From the NCBI RefSeq assembly GCF_003011965.1, contig NZ_PXWG01000003.1:124001-188000 (forward strand): 64,000 nt of DNA, given 5' to 3'. The DNA comes from Streptosporangium nondiastaticum (GTDB taxonomy: Bacteria; Actinomycetota; Actinomycetes; Streptomycetales; Streptomycetaceae). Numbering within the stretch: the stretch's first letter is position 1; each line of letters begins with the position of its first letter. Positions 32,221-42,649 of this stretch are shown here, in pieces. A model generated the notes under the pieces. That model was not told where the DNA came from. It saw nothing but the letters and a program-made list of their open reading frames with translations, and did not search any database. The position numbers and the translations under genes are program-made.

Positions 32221-33027
32221 GTGACGCAGACGCCGCATGTGCCGTCCACCGAGCCCGAGCTGGCGGGGGTGCGCAACTTCCGCGACCTGGGCGGCCTGCC
32301 CGCCGCGGACGGCCGGCGGGTGCGGCACGGCGTCCTCTACCGCAGCGGCCACCTGGCCCACGCCACCGAGGAGGACGCCCGCTTCCTCGGCACGCTCGGC
32401 CTGCACACGGTCTTCGACTTCCGCAACGACGCCGACATCGCGCTCGACGGCCCGGACGTGGAGCTCACCGGCGTCCGCAACGTGAACCTGCCGCTCAACG
32501 ACCCGGCCCACGGCGCCGAGTTCTGGAACATGGTGCGCGCCCGCGACCTCGCGCACCTGCGCACCGTGCTGGCCGACGGCAGGGCGGCGGACCGCATGGC
32601 CGAGACGTACCGCGAGGTCATCACGGGCCGGACGGCCGAGCTCGGCCACGTCCTGCGCTCCCTCGCCGACGACAGCGTGCCCGCGCTCATGCACTGCGCG
32701 GCCGGCAAGGACCGCGCCGGGCTGTCCGTCGCGGTCACCCTGCTCGCCCTCGGCGTCGCGCGCGACGTCATCGAGGCCGACTACCTGGAGTCCAACGCCC
32801 CGCACCGGCGCTACCGCATGCGGCGCGCGCCGGAGGCGACCGGGCCCGAGGACCGGGAGATCGCGGAGCTGCTCTCGCCGATGTTCGAGGCGCGCGCGAC
32901 GTATCTGCGCGCCGCGTTCGAGACGATCGACGCCGTGTGGGGCACGGTCGACCGGTACCTGATCGAGGGACTGGGGCTCGCCCCTGGAGCCCGTGAGCAG
33001 TTGCGGAACCGTCTCCTCACGGACTGA
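32221..33027 (+). CDS. Tyrosine/dual-specificity protein phosphatase (PTP-SerTyr family)
   Basis: A 268-residue phosphatase of the bacterial family with RNFRDLGGLPAADGRRVRHG and LYRSGHL at the N-terminus. The P-loop is HCAAGKDRAG (CX5R, Cys and Arg catalytic), and the general acid region is in the helical C-terminal half. Related enzymes dephosphorylate tyrosine-phosphorylated proteins or phosphoinositides. GTG 32221 is chosen because GGGAG precedes it by 5 bases; GTG 32215 would overlap that site. It converges on hpnO with a repeat-type terminator between. Confidence 0.9.
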   Translation: MTQTPHVPSTEPELAGVRNFRDLGGLPAADGRRVRHGVLYRSGHLAHATEEDARFLGTLGLHTVFDFRNDADIALDGPDVELTGVRNVNLPLNDPAHGAEFWNMVRARDLAHLRTVLADGRAADRMAETYREVITGRTAELGHVLRSLADDSVPALMHCAAGKDRAGLSVAVTLLALGVARDVIEADYLESNAPHRRYRMRRAPEATGPEDREIAELLSPMFEARATYLRAAFETIDAVWGTVDRYLIEGLGLAPGAREQLRNRLLTD

Positions 33028-33028
33028 C

Positions 33029-33082
33029 ACGGGGCTCCGCCCCGGACCCCGGTCCTCAAACGCCGGACAGGCTGATTTTTTG
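33029..33082. terminator. Streptomyces-type repeat/terminator between convergent genes
   Basis: A GGGGC-TCC-GCCCC hairpin (33031-33043) followed by a CGGACCCCGG...CCTCAAACGCCGGA segment and a T6 run (33076-33081) lies between the phosphatase stop and the hpnO stop. This sequence pattern recurs at the ends of many Streptomyces genes and probably ends transcription from the left. Confidence 0.7.
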
Positions 33083-33088
33083 CCCGGC

Positions 33089-34498
33089 TCAGCGATTGGC
33101 CACCGCCTGCTTCACCAGCGTCCGCCCGAAGTCCCAGAGCAGCCCGCCTCCGCCGTGGGCGTCGTCCATCACCGCGGTGAAGGCGTCCACGAAGCGGTCC
33201 ACCTCGCGCTCCCCGATGATCAGCGGCGGGATCAGCTTGATCACCTCCAGGTGGTCGCCGGAGACCTGGGTGAGGATGCGGTGCTTCTGCAGCAGCGGCA
33301 CCACGACCATCTGCGCGAACAGTCCCTTGCGGGCCGCCTGGAGCATCGCCCAGCGGCTGCGCAGCCCCAGCGAGGACGGCTTGCCGAACTCGATGCCGAT
33401 CATCAGGCCCCGGCCGCGGACGTCGTGCAGCAGCTCGTACTTGCCGGTGAGCGCCGCGAGCCGGGTGCGCAGCAGGTCGCCCGTGCGCCGGGCGTTCGCG
33501 ACGACCTGCTCGTCCTCCAGGACCGAGAGCACCGCGAGCCCGGCCGCCATCGCCTGCGCGTTGGAGCCGAAGCTCGCGGAGTGCACGAGGACCCGGTCCA
33601 TGGAGGAGAAGACCTTCTTGAAGATCCAGTCCTTGCCGAGGGTGGCGCCGACGGGCACGTAGCCGCCCGAGAGCGCCTTGGCCACGCACACCAGGTCCGG
33701 CTCGACGCCCGCCTCGTGCTGGTAGGCGAAGAAGTCGCCGGTGCGCCCGACGCCGGTCTGCACCTCGTCCGCGATGAGCAGCGCCTTGTGCCGGTGCAGC
33801 AGCTCCTGGGCGGCGCGCAGGAAGCCGGGCGGCGCCTCGTGGACGCCCTTGCCCTGGATGGGCTCGACGACGAAGGCAGCGACGTCGCCGCGGGCCAGCT
33901 CCCGCTCCAGCGCCGCGAGGTCGCCGAGCGGGACCGCCGTGTCGGGCAGCAGCGGCGCGAAGCCGTCGCGGAAGCCGTCCTCGCCGTTGACGGAGAGGGA
34001 GCCGGTGGTCAGGCCGTGGAAGGCGTGGTTGCAGTAAAGGACCCGCGGCCTGCCCGTCGCGTACCGCGCGAACTTCAGGGCCGTCTCCACCGCCTCGGTG
34101 CCGCTGTTGCCGAAGAACACCCGGTCCAGGTGGGGCGCGTACGACAGCAGCTTCTCGGCCAGCAGGCCGGGCAGCGGCTGGCAGTCGAAGCGGGTGAGAT
34201 CGGCGAGGGAGGCGTCGAGGACGTCGTGCAGCGCCTTGCGGACGACGGGGTGGTGGCGGCCCACGCCCATCACCCCGAAACCCGCGAGCATGTCGAGGTA
34301 GTCCTGCCCGTCGGCGTCCCAGAAGTAGGCGCCCTCGGCCCGCTCGTAGACCTTGTCGAAGCCGATGGTGTGCAGCATGCGCGGCAGCTGGTGGTTGAGG
34401 TGCCGGGCGTGCAGGTCGTACCGCTCGGCGCCGCGCTCCGCGAGGAGCCGGGTCAGGTCGAAGCCCTTGCCCTTGATGCCCGTCGTGTCGGCTGTCAT
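33089..34498 (-). CDS. hpnO: HpnO-type aminotransferase (aminobacteriohopanetriol synthesis)
   Basis: A 469-residue PLP fold-type I class III aminotransferase. The cofactor motifs are [51 protein letters not shown] and the Schiff-base lysine in [14 protein letters not shown]. In hopanoid loci this enzyme aminates the ribosylhopane-derived aldehyde to aminobacteriohopanetriol. Its ATG overlaps the dxs stop by 4 bases, so it is the last gene of the operon. Class III aminotransferases are broadly similar, so the substrate is assigned from the hpn context. Confidence 0.9.
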   Translation of the reverse strand: MTADTTGIKGKGFDLTRLLAERGAERYDLHARHLNHQLPRMLHTIGFDKVYERAEGAYFWDADGQDYLDMLAGFGVMGVGRHHPVVRKALHDVLDASLADLTRFDCQPLPGLLAEKLLSYAPHLDRVFFGNSGTEAVETALKFARYATGRPRVLYCNHAFHGLTTGSLSVNGEDGFRDGFAPLLPDTAVPLGDLAALERELARGDVAAFVVEPIQGKGVHEAPPGFLRAAQELLHRHKALLIADEVQTGVGRTGDFFAYQHEAGVEPDLVCVAKALSGGYVPVGATLGKDWIFKKVFSSMDRVLVHSASFGSNAQAMAAGLAVLSVLEDEQVVANARRTGDLLRTRLAALTGKYELLHDVRGRGLMIGIEFGKPSSLGLRSRWAMLQAARKGLFAQMVVVPLLQKHRILTQVSGDHLEVIKLIPPLIIGEREVDRFVDAFTAVMDDAHGGGGLLWDFGRTLVKQAVANR

Positions 34499-36420
34499 GC
34501 GTCGTCGTTCTCCTTGCTGACCACGGGAGCGCCCGCGGCTTCGATACGGGCCAGCGCCGCGCTGATCCGGCCGGCGATCTCGGCCGGCGTGAGTCCGAGG
34601 TCCGCCAGGACCTCACTGCGCTTGGCGTGCGGCAGGAACTGCTCGGGGATGCCGAAGGTGCGCAGCGGCACGTCGACGTCGGCGTCGCGCAGCGCCTGTC
34701 CGACGGCCCAGCCGACGCCGCCCGTGCGGCTGTTGTCCTCGACGACCGCGACGAGCCGGTGCCGGTCCGCGAGCGGCACGAGCGCGGGGTCGACGGGCTT
34801 GACCCAGCGGGGGTCGACGACGGTGCACGGCACGCCGCGGTCGGCGAGGAGCGCGGCGGCCTCCAGGCACACGCCGGCCATGGTGCCGACGGAGACGAGC
34901 AGGACCTGCGGCTCCGCACCGTCCGCGGGCAGGCCGATGACGTCCGTGCCGCCCTCGCGGGCGAGTGCCGGGACGGGCTCGCCGACGTTCTCCTTCGGGA
35001 AGCGGATCACGGTGGGCGCGTCGTCGACGTCCACGGCCTCGCGGAGCTGGGCGCGCAGCTGGTCGGCGTCGCGCGGGGCGGCGATCCGCAGGCCGGGCAC
35101 GACCTGCAGGACCGACATGTCCCACATGCCGTTGTGGCTGGGCCCGTCGGTGCCGGTGACGCCGGCCCGGTCGAGGACGAACGTCACGCCGCACTTGTGC
35201 AGGGCGACGTCCATCAGCACCTGGTCGAAGGCGCGGTTGAGGAACGTCGCGTACACGGCGAAGACCGGGTGCAGGCCGCCGGTGGCGAGCCCCGCCGCGG
35301 AGGTGGCGCCGTGCTGCTCGGCGATGCCCACGTCCCAGACCCGGTCGGGGAAGGCCTCCGCGAACCGGGTCAGGCCCACGGGGTGCAGCATCGCGGCGGT
35401 GATCGCGACCACGTCCGGCCGCTCCTTGCCGATCCGCAGCATCTCGTCGCCGAACACCGACGTCCAGGACCGGCCGGCCGAGGGGGCCAGCGGCCGGGAC
35501 GTGAGCGGGTCGATCACGCCGACGGTGTGGAAGCGGTCCGCGTCGTCCTCCAGGGCGGGCTGGTAGCCGCGCCCCTTCTCCGTGCGGCAGTGGACGAGGA
35601 CGGGGCCGTGGAAGCGCTTGGCCCGGCGCAGCGCGGACTCGACGGCGGCGACGTCGTGCCCGTCTATGGGGCCGAGGTACTTCAGGCCCAGGTCCTCGAA
35701 CATGCCCTGCGGGGCGAACGCGTCCTTGAATCCCTTCTTCGCGCCGTGCAGGGACTCGTAGAGCGGCTTGCCGATGGCGGGCAGGCCCTGGATCGCGTCC
35801 TTGCCCCAGGACAGGAAGCGTTCGTAGCCGTCGGTCGTGCGGAGCGTGGCGAGGTGGTCGGCGAGGCCGCCGATGGTGGGGGCGTAGGAGCGCTCGTTGT
35901 CGTTGACGACGATGATCAGCTGCCGGTCCTTGGCGGCGGCTATGTTGTTGAGCGCCTCCCAGGCCATGCCGCCGGTCAGGGCCCCGTCGCCGATGACGGC
36001 GACGACGTGGCGGTTCCAGCGGCCGAGGACCTGGTTGGCCTTGGCGAGGCCGTCGGCCCAGCCGAGGACGGTGGAGGCGTGGCTGTTCTCGATGACGTCG
36101 TGCTCGGACTCCTCGCGCGAGGGGTAGCCGGACAGGCCGCCCTTGCCGCGCAGCTTGGAGAAGTCCTGGCGGCCGGTGAGCAGTTTGTGGACGTACGACT
36201 GGTGGCCGGTGTCCCACAGGATGCGGTCGGCCGGGGAGTCGAAGGAGCGGTGCAGGGCGATGGTGAGCTCCACCACGCCGAGGTTGGGGCCGAGGTGGCC
36301 GCCGGTGCGGGCGACGGCGTGGATGAGGAAGTGGCGGATCTCCTCCGCCAGTTCGGTCAGCTCCTCGGCGTCCAGGGTCTTCAGGTCGCGCGGACTGCGG
36401 ATGTTCTCGAGCAACGACAC
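34495..36420 (-). CDS. dxs: 1-deoxy-D-xylulose-5-phosphate synthase
   Basis: A 641-residue TPP enzyme condensing pyruvate and glyceraldehyde-3-phosphate in the first MEP-pathway step. Features are [20 protein letters not shown], the TPP motif [42 protein letters not shown] and [16 protein letters not shown]. The length is normal. GTG 36420 begins [20 protein letters not shown], the usual N-terminus. It lies 77 bases after the ispG stop and overlaps hpnO, feeding precursor to the hopanoid genes. Streptomyces usually has another dxs, so this may be a dedicated paralogue. Confidence 0.95.
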   Translation of the reverse strand: MSLLENIRSPRDLKTLDAEELTELAEEIRHFLIHAVARTGGHLGPNLGVVELTIALHRSFDSPADRILWDTGHQSYVHKLLTGRQDFSKLRGKGGLSGYPSREESEHDVIENSHASTVLGWADGLAKANQVLGRWNRHVVAVIGDGALTGGMAWEALNNIAAAKDRQLIIVVNDNERSYAPTIGGLADHLATLRTTDGYERFLSWGKDAIQGLPAIGKPLYESLHGAKKGFKDAFAPQGMFEDLGLKYLGPIDGHDVAAVESALRRAKRFHGPVLVHCRTEKGRGYQPALEDDADRFHTVGVIDPLTSRPLAPSAGRSWTSVFGDEMLRIGKERPDVVAITAAMLHPVGLTRFAEAFPDRVWDVGIAEQHGATSAAGLATGGLHPVFAVYATFLNRAFDQVLMDVALHKCGVTFVLDRAGVTGTDGPSHNGMWDMSVLQVVPGLRIAAPRDADQLRAQLREAVDVDDAPTVIRFPKENVGEPVPALAREGGTDVIGLPADGAEPQVLLVSVGTMAGVCLEAAALLADRGVPCTVVDPRWVKPVDPALVPLADRHRLVAVVEDNSRTGGVGWAVGQALRDADVDVPLRTFGIPEQFLPHAKRSEVLADLGLTPAEIAGRISAALARIEAAGAPVVSKENDDA

Positions 36421-36497
36421 GCGGGCCCCCTCCTCGTCTTGCGGCCTGGGCCGGGGCGGCCGCTCGGTCGCTCTTCCTACGGTGGCGGGTCGCCGGT

Positions 36498-37667
36498 TCA
36501 GGCGACGGTGACGTGCGGTGCCCCGCCGGGGGCGCCGTCGGCCGCCATGACTTCGGCGATCTTCATTGCTTCCTCGATGAGGGTCTCCACGATCTTCGAC
36601 TCGGGCACGGTCTTGATGACCTCACCCTTGACGAAGATCTGCCCCTTGCCATTGCCCGAGGCCACCCCCAGATCGGCCTCACGCGCCTCGCCCGGACCGT
36701 TCACCACACAGCCCATCACCGCGACGCGCAGCGGCACCTCCATGCCCTCCAGGCCGGCGCTGACCTGGTCGGCGAGCTTGTACACGTCCACCTGCGCACG
36801 GCCGCACGACGGACACGAGACGATCTCCAGCCGGCGCTGGCGCAGCCCCAGCGACTCCAGGATCTGCATGCCGACCTTGATCTCCTCCGCCGGCGGCGCC
36901 GACAGCGAGACCCGGATCGTGTCACCGATGCCCTCCGACAGCAGCGCACCGAACGCCACCGCCGACTTGATCGTGCCCTGGAACGCGGGACCCGCCTCGG
37001 TCACACCCAGGTGCAGCGGGTAGTCGCACTGCGCCGCCAGCTGACGGTAAGCGTTGACCATCACCACCGGGTCGTTGTGCTTGACCGAGATCTTGATGTT
37101 CCGGAAACCGTGCTCCTCGAAGAGCGAGGCCTCCCACAGCGCCGACTCCACCAGCGCCTCAGGCGTCGCCTTCCCGTACTTCTGCAGCAGACGCCGGTCC
37201 AGCGACCCCGCGTTCACACCGATCCGGATGGGAGTGCCCGCATCCGAGGCCGCCTTCGCGATCTCCTTGACCTTGTCGTCGAACTGCTTGATGTTGCCCG
37301 GGTTCACCCGAACCGCCGCACACCCGGCATCGATGGCGGCGAAGACGTACTTCGGCTGGAAGTGGATGTCCGCGATCACCGGGATCTGCGACTTCTTCGC
37401 GATCACCGGCAGCGCATCCGCATCATCCTGCGTGGGGCAGGCCACACGCACGATCTGACAGCCGGACGCCGTCAGCTCAGCGATCTGCTGGAGCGTCGCA
37501 CCGATGTCCGACGTCCTGGTCGTGGTCATCGACTGCACCGAGACCGGTGCGTCGCCGCCCACGGCGACCGGCCCGACCTGGATGCGCCGCGAGGGGCGGC
37601 GCACCGCGAGGGGACGGGCCGGCACACCGGGGAGCCCGAGGGACACCGGTCCCGCGGAGGTGGCCAC
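36498..37667 (-). CDS. ispG: 4-hydroxy-3-methylbut-2-enyl diphosphate synthase
   Basis: A 389-residue IspG (GcpE), converting MEcPP to HMBPP in the MEP pathway. Visible motifs are [32 protein letters not shown] and the C-terminal [4Fe-4S] ligands in [13 protein letters not shown] and [19 protein letters not shown]. Its GTG start lies only 5 bases after the hpnH stop, so the two genes are co-translated. A longer in-frame reading through hpnH is a shadow and is rejected. It belongs to the hopanoid operon as a precursor-supply step. Confidence 0.95.
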   Translation of the reverse strand: MATSAGPVSLGLPGVPARPLAVRRPSRRIQVGPVAVGGDAPVSVQSMTTTRTSDIGATLQQIAELTASGCQIVRVACPTQDDADALPVIAKKSQIPVIADIHFQPKYVFAAIDAGCAAVRVNPGNIKQFDDKVKEIAKAASDAGTPIRIGVNAGSLDRRLLQKYGKATPEALVESALWEASLFEEHGFRNIKISVKHNDPVVMVNAYRQLAAQCDYPLHLGVTEAGPAFQGTIKSAVAFGALLSEGIGDTIRVSLSAPPAEEIKVGMQILESLGLRQRRLEIVSCPSCGRAQVDVYKLADQVSAGLEGMEVPLRVAVMGCVVNGPGEAREADLGVASGNGKGQIFVKGEVIKTVPESKIVETLIEEAMKIAEVMAADGAPGGAPHVTVA

Positions 37668-37672
37668 GGCCG

Positions 37673-38695
37673 TCAGCTCCGGTTCCCGGCGACGCTCTCG
37701 CGGGCCGCGCGGATCGACTCCTTCAGCGACCCCATGGTGGCGAGGACCGCCGTCGGCTCGTATCCGCAGTGGGCCATGCAGTTGTCGCAGCGCGGGTCCT
37801 TGCCGCGCCCGTACTTGTCCCAGTCGGTCTCCTCGATCAGCTGCCGGTACGTGGGGACGTAGCCGTCGCTCATCAGGTAGCAGGGGCGCTGCCACCCGAA
37901 GAGGGAGTAGTTGGGGATCGCCCAGGCGGTGCAGGGGAAGTCGACCTTGCCCTCCAGGAAGTCCAGGAAGAGCGGGCTGTGGTTGAGCCGCCAGCGGGCC
38001 CGGTTCCCCCCGGAGAATGCTTTCTTGAACAGCTCCCGGGTCTGTTCGACGCCCAGGAAGTGGTCCTGGTCGGGGGCCTTCTCGTAGGCATAGGCGGGTG
38101 AGATCATCATCTCGTCGACCTGCAGGTCGTCGTTGAGGAAGTTGAGCACCTCGACGATGGTCTGCGGGGTGTCGGTGTTGAAGAAGGTGGAGTTGGTGGT
38201 GACCCGGAAGCCGCGCCGCTTGGCCTCCTTGATCGCCGCCACCGCCTCGTCGAAGACGCCCTCCTTCGCAACGGACTCGTCGTGCCGCTCGCGCAGCCCG
38301 TCGATGTGCACCGCGAACGCGAAATAGGGGGACGGCGTGAACTTGTCCATCTTCTTGCGCAGGAGCATCGCGTTGGTGCAGAGGAAGACATACTTCCGCT
38401 TGGCCACCAGCTGCCGCACGATCTCGTCGATCTGCGGGTGCATCAGGGGCTCGCCGCCCGCGATGGAGACCATCGGCGCGCCGGACTCCAGCACGGCGCC
38501 GACGGCCTGGGCCACCGGCATGCGCTGCTTGAGCACTCCGGCCGGATGCTGGATCTTCCCGCAGCCCTCGCACTTGAGGTTGCAGGCGAAAAGCGGTTCC
38601 AACTCGACGATCAGCGGGAACTTCTCGCGCTTCCTGAGCTTCTGTTCAAAGAGATACGTTCCCACCCGGATGGACTGGCGGAGTGGCATGGCCAT
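37673..38695 (-). CDS. hpnH: HpnH, adenosyl hopane-forming radical SAM enzyme
   Basis: A 340-residue radical SAM protein that joins the 5'-deoxyadenosyl group to hopene to give adenosylhopane. The cluster motif is [10 protein letters not shown] (CX3CX2C), followed by [12 protein letters not shown] and the SPASM-like C-terminal cysteines in [17 protein letters not shown] 38695 ([15 protein letters not shown]) is preceded by AGGAGG at 8 bases, and that ribosome site overlaps the hpnG stop. Upstream in-frame ATG 38734 lacks such a site. Confidence 0.95.
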   Translation of the reverse strand: MAMPLRQSIRVGTYLFEQKLRKREKFPLIVELEPLFACNLKCEGCGKIQHPAGVLKQRMPVAQAVGAVLESGAPMVSIAGGEPLMHPQIDEIVRQLVAKRKYVFLCTNAMLLRKKMDKFTPSPYFAFAVHIDGLRERHDESVAKEGVFDEAVAAIKEAKRRGFRVTTNSTFFNTDTPQTIVEVLNFLNDDLQVDEMMISPAYAYEKAPDQDHFLGVEQTRELFKKAFSGGNRARWRLNHSPLFLDFLEGKVDFPCTAWAIPNYSLFGWQRPCYLMSDGYVPTYRQLIEETDWDKYGRGKDPRCDNCMAHCGYEPTAVLATMGSLKESIRAARESVAGNRS

Positions 38696-38700
38696 CTGGC

Positions 38701-39351
38701 TCACCTCCTGGGGAGCAGTAAAGAACGGTGCCATTCGATAAAAGCCGGGAGGACGGTGCGCAGGACCCGGAAAGCCGATATTCCACCGCGCAACGTCCCG
38801 ATTCGGACGAGTTCATGTTCTGGAGCGTCCACGACCACCCGGACGGCCGCAACCGGGCGCGGGCCCGCGCGGACGGCGCTCCGGAGCGTGGCCGCGGACT
38901 CCATGTCCACCGCGAGCGCCCCCGCGGCGTGCAGGGCGGCCCGCTCCGCGCCGCGCACGACGTGGTCGGAGCCGACGAGCGGGCCGGTGTGGATCACGCG
39001 CCGGGGCACGGCGCGGGCGAGCTCCTTGGCGAGCAGCTCGACGCCCGAGCACTCGGTGCGGCCCGTGCCGTCCCGGGTCTCGTCGGCGACGACCAGGTCC
39101 CCGGGGTGCATCCCCGGGGCCAGGCCGGCGCAGAAGCCCGTGGCGACGACCGCCGCCTCGCGCATCGCCGGGTCGTGCAGGGCACGGGTGACGGCGTGGT
39201 CCGCGGCCAGCGGGCCCATGCCGGTGCGCAGGACGGTCACGGGCCCGGCCGCCTCGCCGGGGCCGCCCCCGCGCAGTGCGAGGCGCTCGATGCCGAGCGC
39301 GCAGGCGACCAGCAGCGGTGCGGGGCCGGAGCTGCCCGTGCCGTACGTCAT
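38701..39351 (-). CDS. hpnG: HpnG, adenosylhopane nucleosidase/phosphorylase
   Basis: A 216-residue nucleoside phosphorylase-fold protein. Glycine-rich blocks are VVATGFCAGLAPGMHPGDLV and TGPLVGSDHVV, and the active-site motif ALAVDMESAATL carries the conserved Met-Glu. HpnG removes adenine from adenosylhopane to give (phospho)ribohopane. The start at 39351 shares one base with the shc stop (TGATG), so it is coupled to shc, and its stop lies in the hpnH ribosome site. The assignment rests on fold plus cluster position. Confidence 0.9.
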   Translation of the reverse strand: MTYGTGSSGPAPLLVACALGIERLALRGGGPGEAAGPVTVLRTGMGPLAADHAVTRALHDPAMREAAVVATGFCAGLAPGMHPGDLVVADETRDGTGRTECSGVELLAKELARAVPRRVIHTGPLVGSDHVVRGAERAALHAAGALAVDMESAATLRSAVRAGPRPVAAVRVVVDAPEHELVRIGTLRGGISAFRVLRTVLPAFIEWHRSLLLPRR

Positions 39352-41390
39352 CACGCCTCCAGGCGGTCGGGGGTGAACAGCTCCCCGTGCACGTAGCGGC
39401 CCAGGGCCGTGAGGGGGAAGACCTGGCGGTAGAGGTGGTAGTTGATGGAGAAGTCCCAGGGGAAGCCCGTACCGGTGAAGTGCGGTTCGTCCCAGGAGCC
39501 GTCCGGGCGCTGGGTGTCCACCAGCCAGGCCACGCCCCGCTCCACGGCCTTGCCCTCCCGCTCGCCGGCGGCGAGCAGGGCCATCAGCGCCCACGCCGTC
39601 TGGGAGGCGGTGGAGGTGCCGCGGCCGATCCACTCGGCGTCGCGGTACGAGCGCAGGTCCTCGCCCCAGCCGCCGTCGTCGTTCTGCACGGCCTCCAGCC
39701 AGCGCACGGCCCGGCGGATCGCCGGGTGCGAGGCGGGGATGCCGGCCGCGACGAGGGCGGGGAGCACCGAGCCCGTGCCGTAGACGTAGTTGACGCCCCA
39801 GCGGCCGAACCAGGCGCCGCTCTCCTCCTGCTCCGCCAGCAGCCACTCGACGCCGCGCCGGGTGCGCGGGTCGTGCCGCTCGCCGAGGAAGGCGAGCATC
39901 TCCACGACGTGCGCGGTGACGTCGGCGGACGGCGGGTCGACGACCTCGCCGAAGTCGCAGAACGGCAGCCGGTTGGGCAGCGTGCTGGTGTTGTCGGCGT
40001 CGAAGGCGCCCCAGGCGCCGTTCTTCGACTGCATGCCCAGGTTCCAGCGTGCGGCCCGCCGCACGGCCGTCTCGACGCGCGCCGGGTCGGGGTGGCGGAC
40101 CCGCTTGAGGGCCAGCACGACCTCGGCCGTGTCGTCGATGTCGGGGTAGGTGTCGTTGTGGAACTCGAAGGCCCAGCCGCCCGGGGTCAGCCCGGGGCGG
40201 CGCACCGCCCAGTCGCCGGTGCGGTCGATCTGCTCGTCCAGCATCCAGTCGGCGGCCTTGACGAGCGCCGGGTGGTCGGGCGCCACGCCGGCGTCCGCGA
40301 GGGCGATGGTCGCCAGGCAGGTGTCCCACACCGGGGACTGGCACGCCTCGATCATGCGGCTGCCGTCCTCGCGCCGGACGGCGAAACGGTCCAGCGAATT
40401 CAGGCCCTCGCGCAGCACGGGGTGGTCCAGGTCGTAGCCGAGGAGGTGGAGGGCGATGATCGAGTAGACGGCGGGGGGCTGGATGCCGCCCCAGCAGCCG
40501 TCGTTCTCCTGGCGCTCGATGATCCAGCGGGCGGCCTGCTGCAGCGCGAGGCGGCGCAGGCGGCGCAGCGGGAACCGGCGGTAGTGGTGCAGGGCCGCAT
40601 CGAGGCGCTGGAAGGCGCCGTCCCAGCTGGCGGCGGGGGCGAGCGGGCGCGGCGGGTTCGGCCGGGCCGGGTCGGTGTGCAGCTCGTCGAGCGGGAACGG
40701 CGCGGGGCGCACGGGGCGCTTCGCGGAGACCACGGTGAGCGGCACGATGGTCTGCCGGGCCCACTGGCCGAAGTCGTAGAGGTTCAGGGGGAACCACTTC
40801 GGCAGGAACATGATCTCGGGGGGCAGCTCGGGGAGGTCCTCCCACTTCCACCAGCCGAAGAGGGCGAGCCAGATGCGGGTGAAGACCCGGGAGGCGGCGA
40901 TGCCGCCCTGCTCGCGGATCCACGCCGAGGCGGCGGCCATGTGCGGGGCGTCGGGGGCGTCACCGGCGAGCCGCAGGGCGACGTAGGCCTCGATGGTCGT
41001 GGAGAGCTCGCCGGGCCCGCCCAGGAAGGTGGCCCAGGTGCCGTCCGGGCGCTGCTCGGAGCGGATGTACAGGGCGGCGGCGCGGGTGGTCTCCTCGTCC
41101 TGCACGCCCAGGAACTGACGGAGCAGCAGGTCTTCGGCGTCCATGGTGACGTTGGTCTCCAGGTCGCCCTTCCACCAGCCCTGCTCGTCCTGGAGGGAGA
41201 GAAGGTGTTCGGCCGCGCGGGCCGTGGCCCGCTCGGCGGCGGCGAGGGCGCCGGGCGCCTCGCCCTCCGCGAGCGGGGGCCGTGCTGTGGTGCTCCGGGG
41301 TGCTGTGCTGCTCTGTGCGGTGGTGCTGTCGGTGGCCGCGGCAGCGCGGGGCGGCAGGGCCCCGGTGCTTCCGTCGGTCGTCGCTGTCAT
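39351..41390 (-). CDS. shc: Squalene-hopene cyclase
   Basis: A 679-residue triterpene cyclase. The catalytic DXDD is seen in DTYPDIDDTAEV, and the protonating Asp region follows. Many QW repeats occur (QDEQGWWKGDLE, QENDGCWGGIQPP, QNDDGGWGEDL, QRPDGSWDEPHF). It converts squalene to hopene at the membrane. ATG 41390 is preceded by AGGGG at 5 bases. The N-terminal 60 residues are an Ala/Thr/Ser-rich low-complexity extension. It lies between the polyprenyl synthase and hpnG on the same strand. Confidence 0.96.
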   Translation of the reverse strand: MTATTDGSTGALPPRAAAATDSTTAQSSTAPRSTTARPPLAEGEAPGALAAAERATARAAEHLLSLQDEQGWWKGDLETNVTMDAEDLLLRQFLGVQDEETTRAAALYIRSEQRPDGTWATFLGGPGELSTTIEAYVALRLAGDAPDAPHMAAASAWIREQGGIAASRVFTRIWLALFGWWKWEDLPELPPEIMFLPKWFPLNLYDFGQWARQTIVPLTVVSAKRPVRPAPFPLDELHTDPARPNPPRPLAPAASWDGAFQRLDAALHHYRRFPLRRLRRLALQQAARWIIERQENDGCWGGIQPPAVYSIIALHLLGYDLDHPVLREGLNSLDRFAVRREDGSRMIEACQSPVWDTCLATIALADAGVAPDHPALVKAADWMLDEQIDRTGDWAVRRPGLTPGGWAFEFHNDTYPDIDDTAEVVLALKRVRHPDPARVETAVRRAARWNLGMQSKNGAWGAFDADNTSTLPNRLPFCDFGEVVDPPSADVTAHVVEMLAFLGERHDPRTRRGVEWLLAEQEESGAWFGRWGVNYVYGTGSVLPALVAAGIPASHPAIRRAVRWLEAVQNDDGGWGEDLRSYRDAEWIGRGTSTASQTAWALMALLAAGEREGKAVERGVAWLVDTQRPDGSWDEPHFTGTGFPWDFSINYHLYRQVFPLTALGRYVHGELFTPDRLEA

Positions 41391-41509
41391 GGTTTCCCCT
41401 TTTTTGCAGTGAGCTTCCTTCTCTGCCTTCCTGGGGGCTCCGTCGGCCGGCGCCTCGAGCACTGGCGCCGGCCGGCGACCGCGATCCTTTTAGATCGGGT
41501 GAATGGCCA

Positions 41510-42649
41510 TCATCTCTTTCGTACGACGACGAAGTCGGCGAGCGCCACCAGTTGGGCTCGGACTTCTGCGGGCATGTCAACTCGGTCGAGGGCTTCGATC
41601 GCGGTCGCGTGCTGGCGGCGGGCCTCCTGGGAGGTCCACTCCCGGCCGCCCGCCTCTTCGATCAACGCCGCGCGGCTGGCGAATTCTTCCTCGTCGAAGT
41701 CGGCGAGCTGGGCGTCGCTGAGCTTGGCGTCGGCCGCGAGGATCTCCGCGAGCCGCTCGGAGGCCTCCCCGCCCGCGGCGAGGGCCGCGACCACGGGCAG
41801 CGACTTCTTGCGCTGGCGCAGGTCGCTCCAGGTCTGCTTGCCGGTGGCCTCCGGGTCGCCCCAGATGCCGAGCAGGTCGTCCACCGCCTGGAAGGCGAGG
41901 CCGAGGTGGTAGCCGTAGGCCTCCAGGATGTCGGCCGTGCGGTCGTCGGCGCCGCCGAGGACCGCGCCGATGGAGACGGCGCAGGCGAGCAGGGCGCCTG
42001 TCTTGTTGCCCTCCATCTCCAGGCACTCCTCGACGGTGACCCGCTCGCGGTGCTCGTAGGAGATGTCCTGGGCCTGGCCGTCGATCAGCTTGCGGGTGGC
42101 CGTGGTCAGCCGCCGGGTGGCGCGGCCGGCCTCGACGGTGCCGAGCTCCAGCAGGATCTCGTTGGCGAGCGCGAAGAGGGCGTCGCCGACGAGGATGGCC
42201 TGCTCGGGCCCGTACACCTTCCACACGGTGTCGCGGTGGCGGCGCTGCTCGTCGCCGTCCATCAGGTCGTCGTGCAGGAGCGAGAAGTTGTGCACGAGCT
42301 CGACGGCCACGGCGCCGGGGATGCCCACCTCGGGGGCGCGGCCGGCGGCCTCGGCCGAGAGCAGGGCGAGCGCGGGCCGGACGGCCTTGCCGCTGTCGCC
42401 GTGCGCCGGCCGGCCCTCGGCGTCGATCCAGCCGAAGTGGTAGGCGGCGACGGTGTCCATGGGCGGCGCGAGCCGTTCCACGGCGGCACGCAGCACCGGC
42501 GTGGCAAGCGTCCGTCCCCGCTCCAGCATGGCATTGACGCCCGCGGTGTCGACAGCTGGGATCGCCGAAGTCACGGTCTCTCCTCTGGTGGTCGTGCTCG
42601 TGCGCGGCCCGGTCCGGGCACGCGACGCTTCATGGCTCGCCTCGGTCAT
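41510..42649 (-). CDS. Polyprenyl (farnesyl-type) diphosphate synthase of the hopanoid cluster
   Basis: A 379-residue trans-prenyltransferase. The two Asp-rich metal motifs are NFSLLHDDLMDGD and FQAVDDLLGIWGD. The residues before the first motif (VAVELVH) set chain length and suggest a short product such as FPP, which is what squalene synthesis requires. ATG 42649 overlaps the hpnE stop (ATGA) with GGGAGG 5 bases upstream, and is preferred to GTG 42574. Product length is inferred from context. Confidence 0.93.
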   Translation of the reverse strand: MTEASHEASRARTGPRTSTTTRGETVTSAIPAVDTAGVNAMLERGRTLATPVLRAAVERLAPPMDTVAAYHFGWIDAEGRPAHGDSGKAVRPALALLSAEAAGRAPEVGIPGAVAVELVHNFSLLHDDLMDGDEQRRHRDTVWKVYGPEQAILVGDALFALANEILLELGTVEAGRATRRLTTATRKLIDGQAQDISYEHRERVTVEECLEMEGNKTGALLACAVSIGAVLGGADDRTADILEAYGYHLGLAFQAVDDLLGIWGDPEATGKQTWSDLRQRKKSLPVVAALAAGGEASERLAEILAADAKLSDAQLADFDEEEFASRAALIEEAGGREWTSQEARRQHATAIEALDRVDMPAEVRAQLVALADFVVVRKR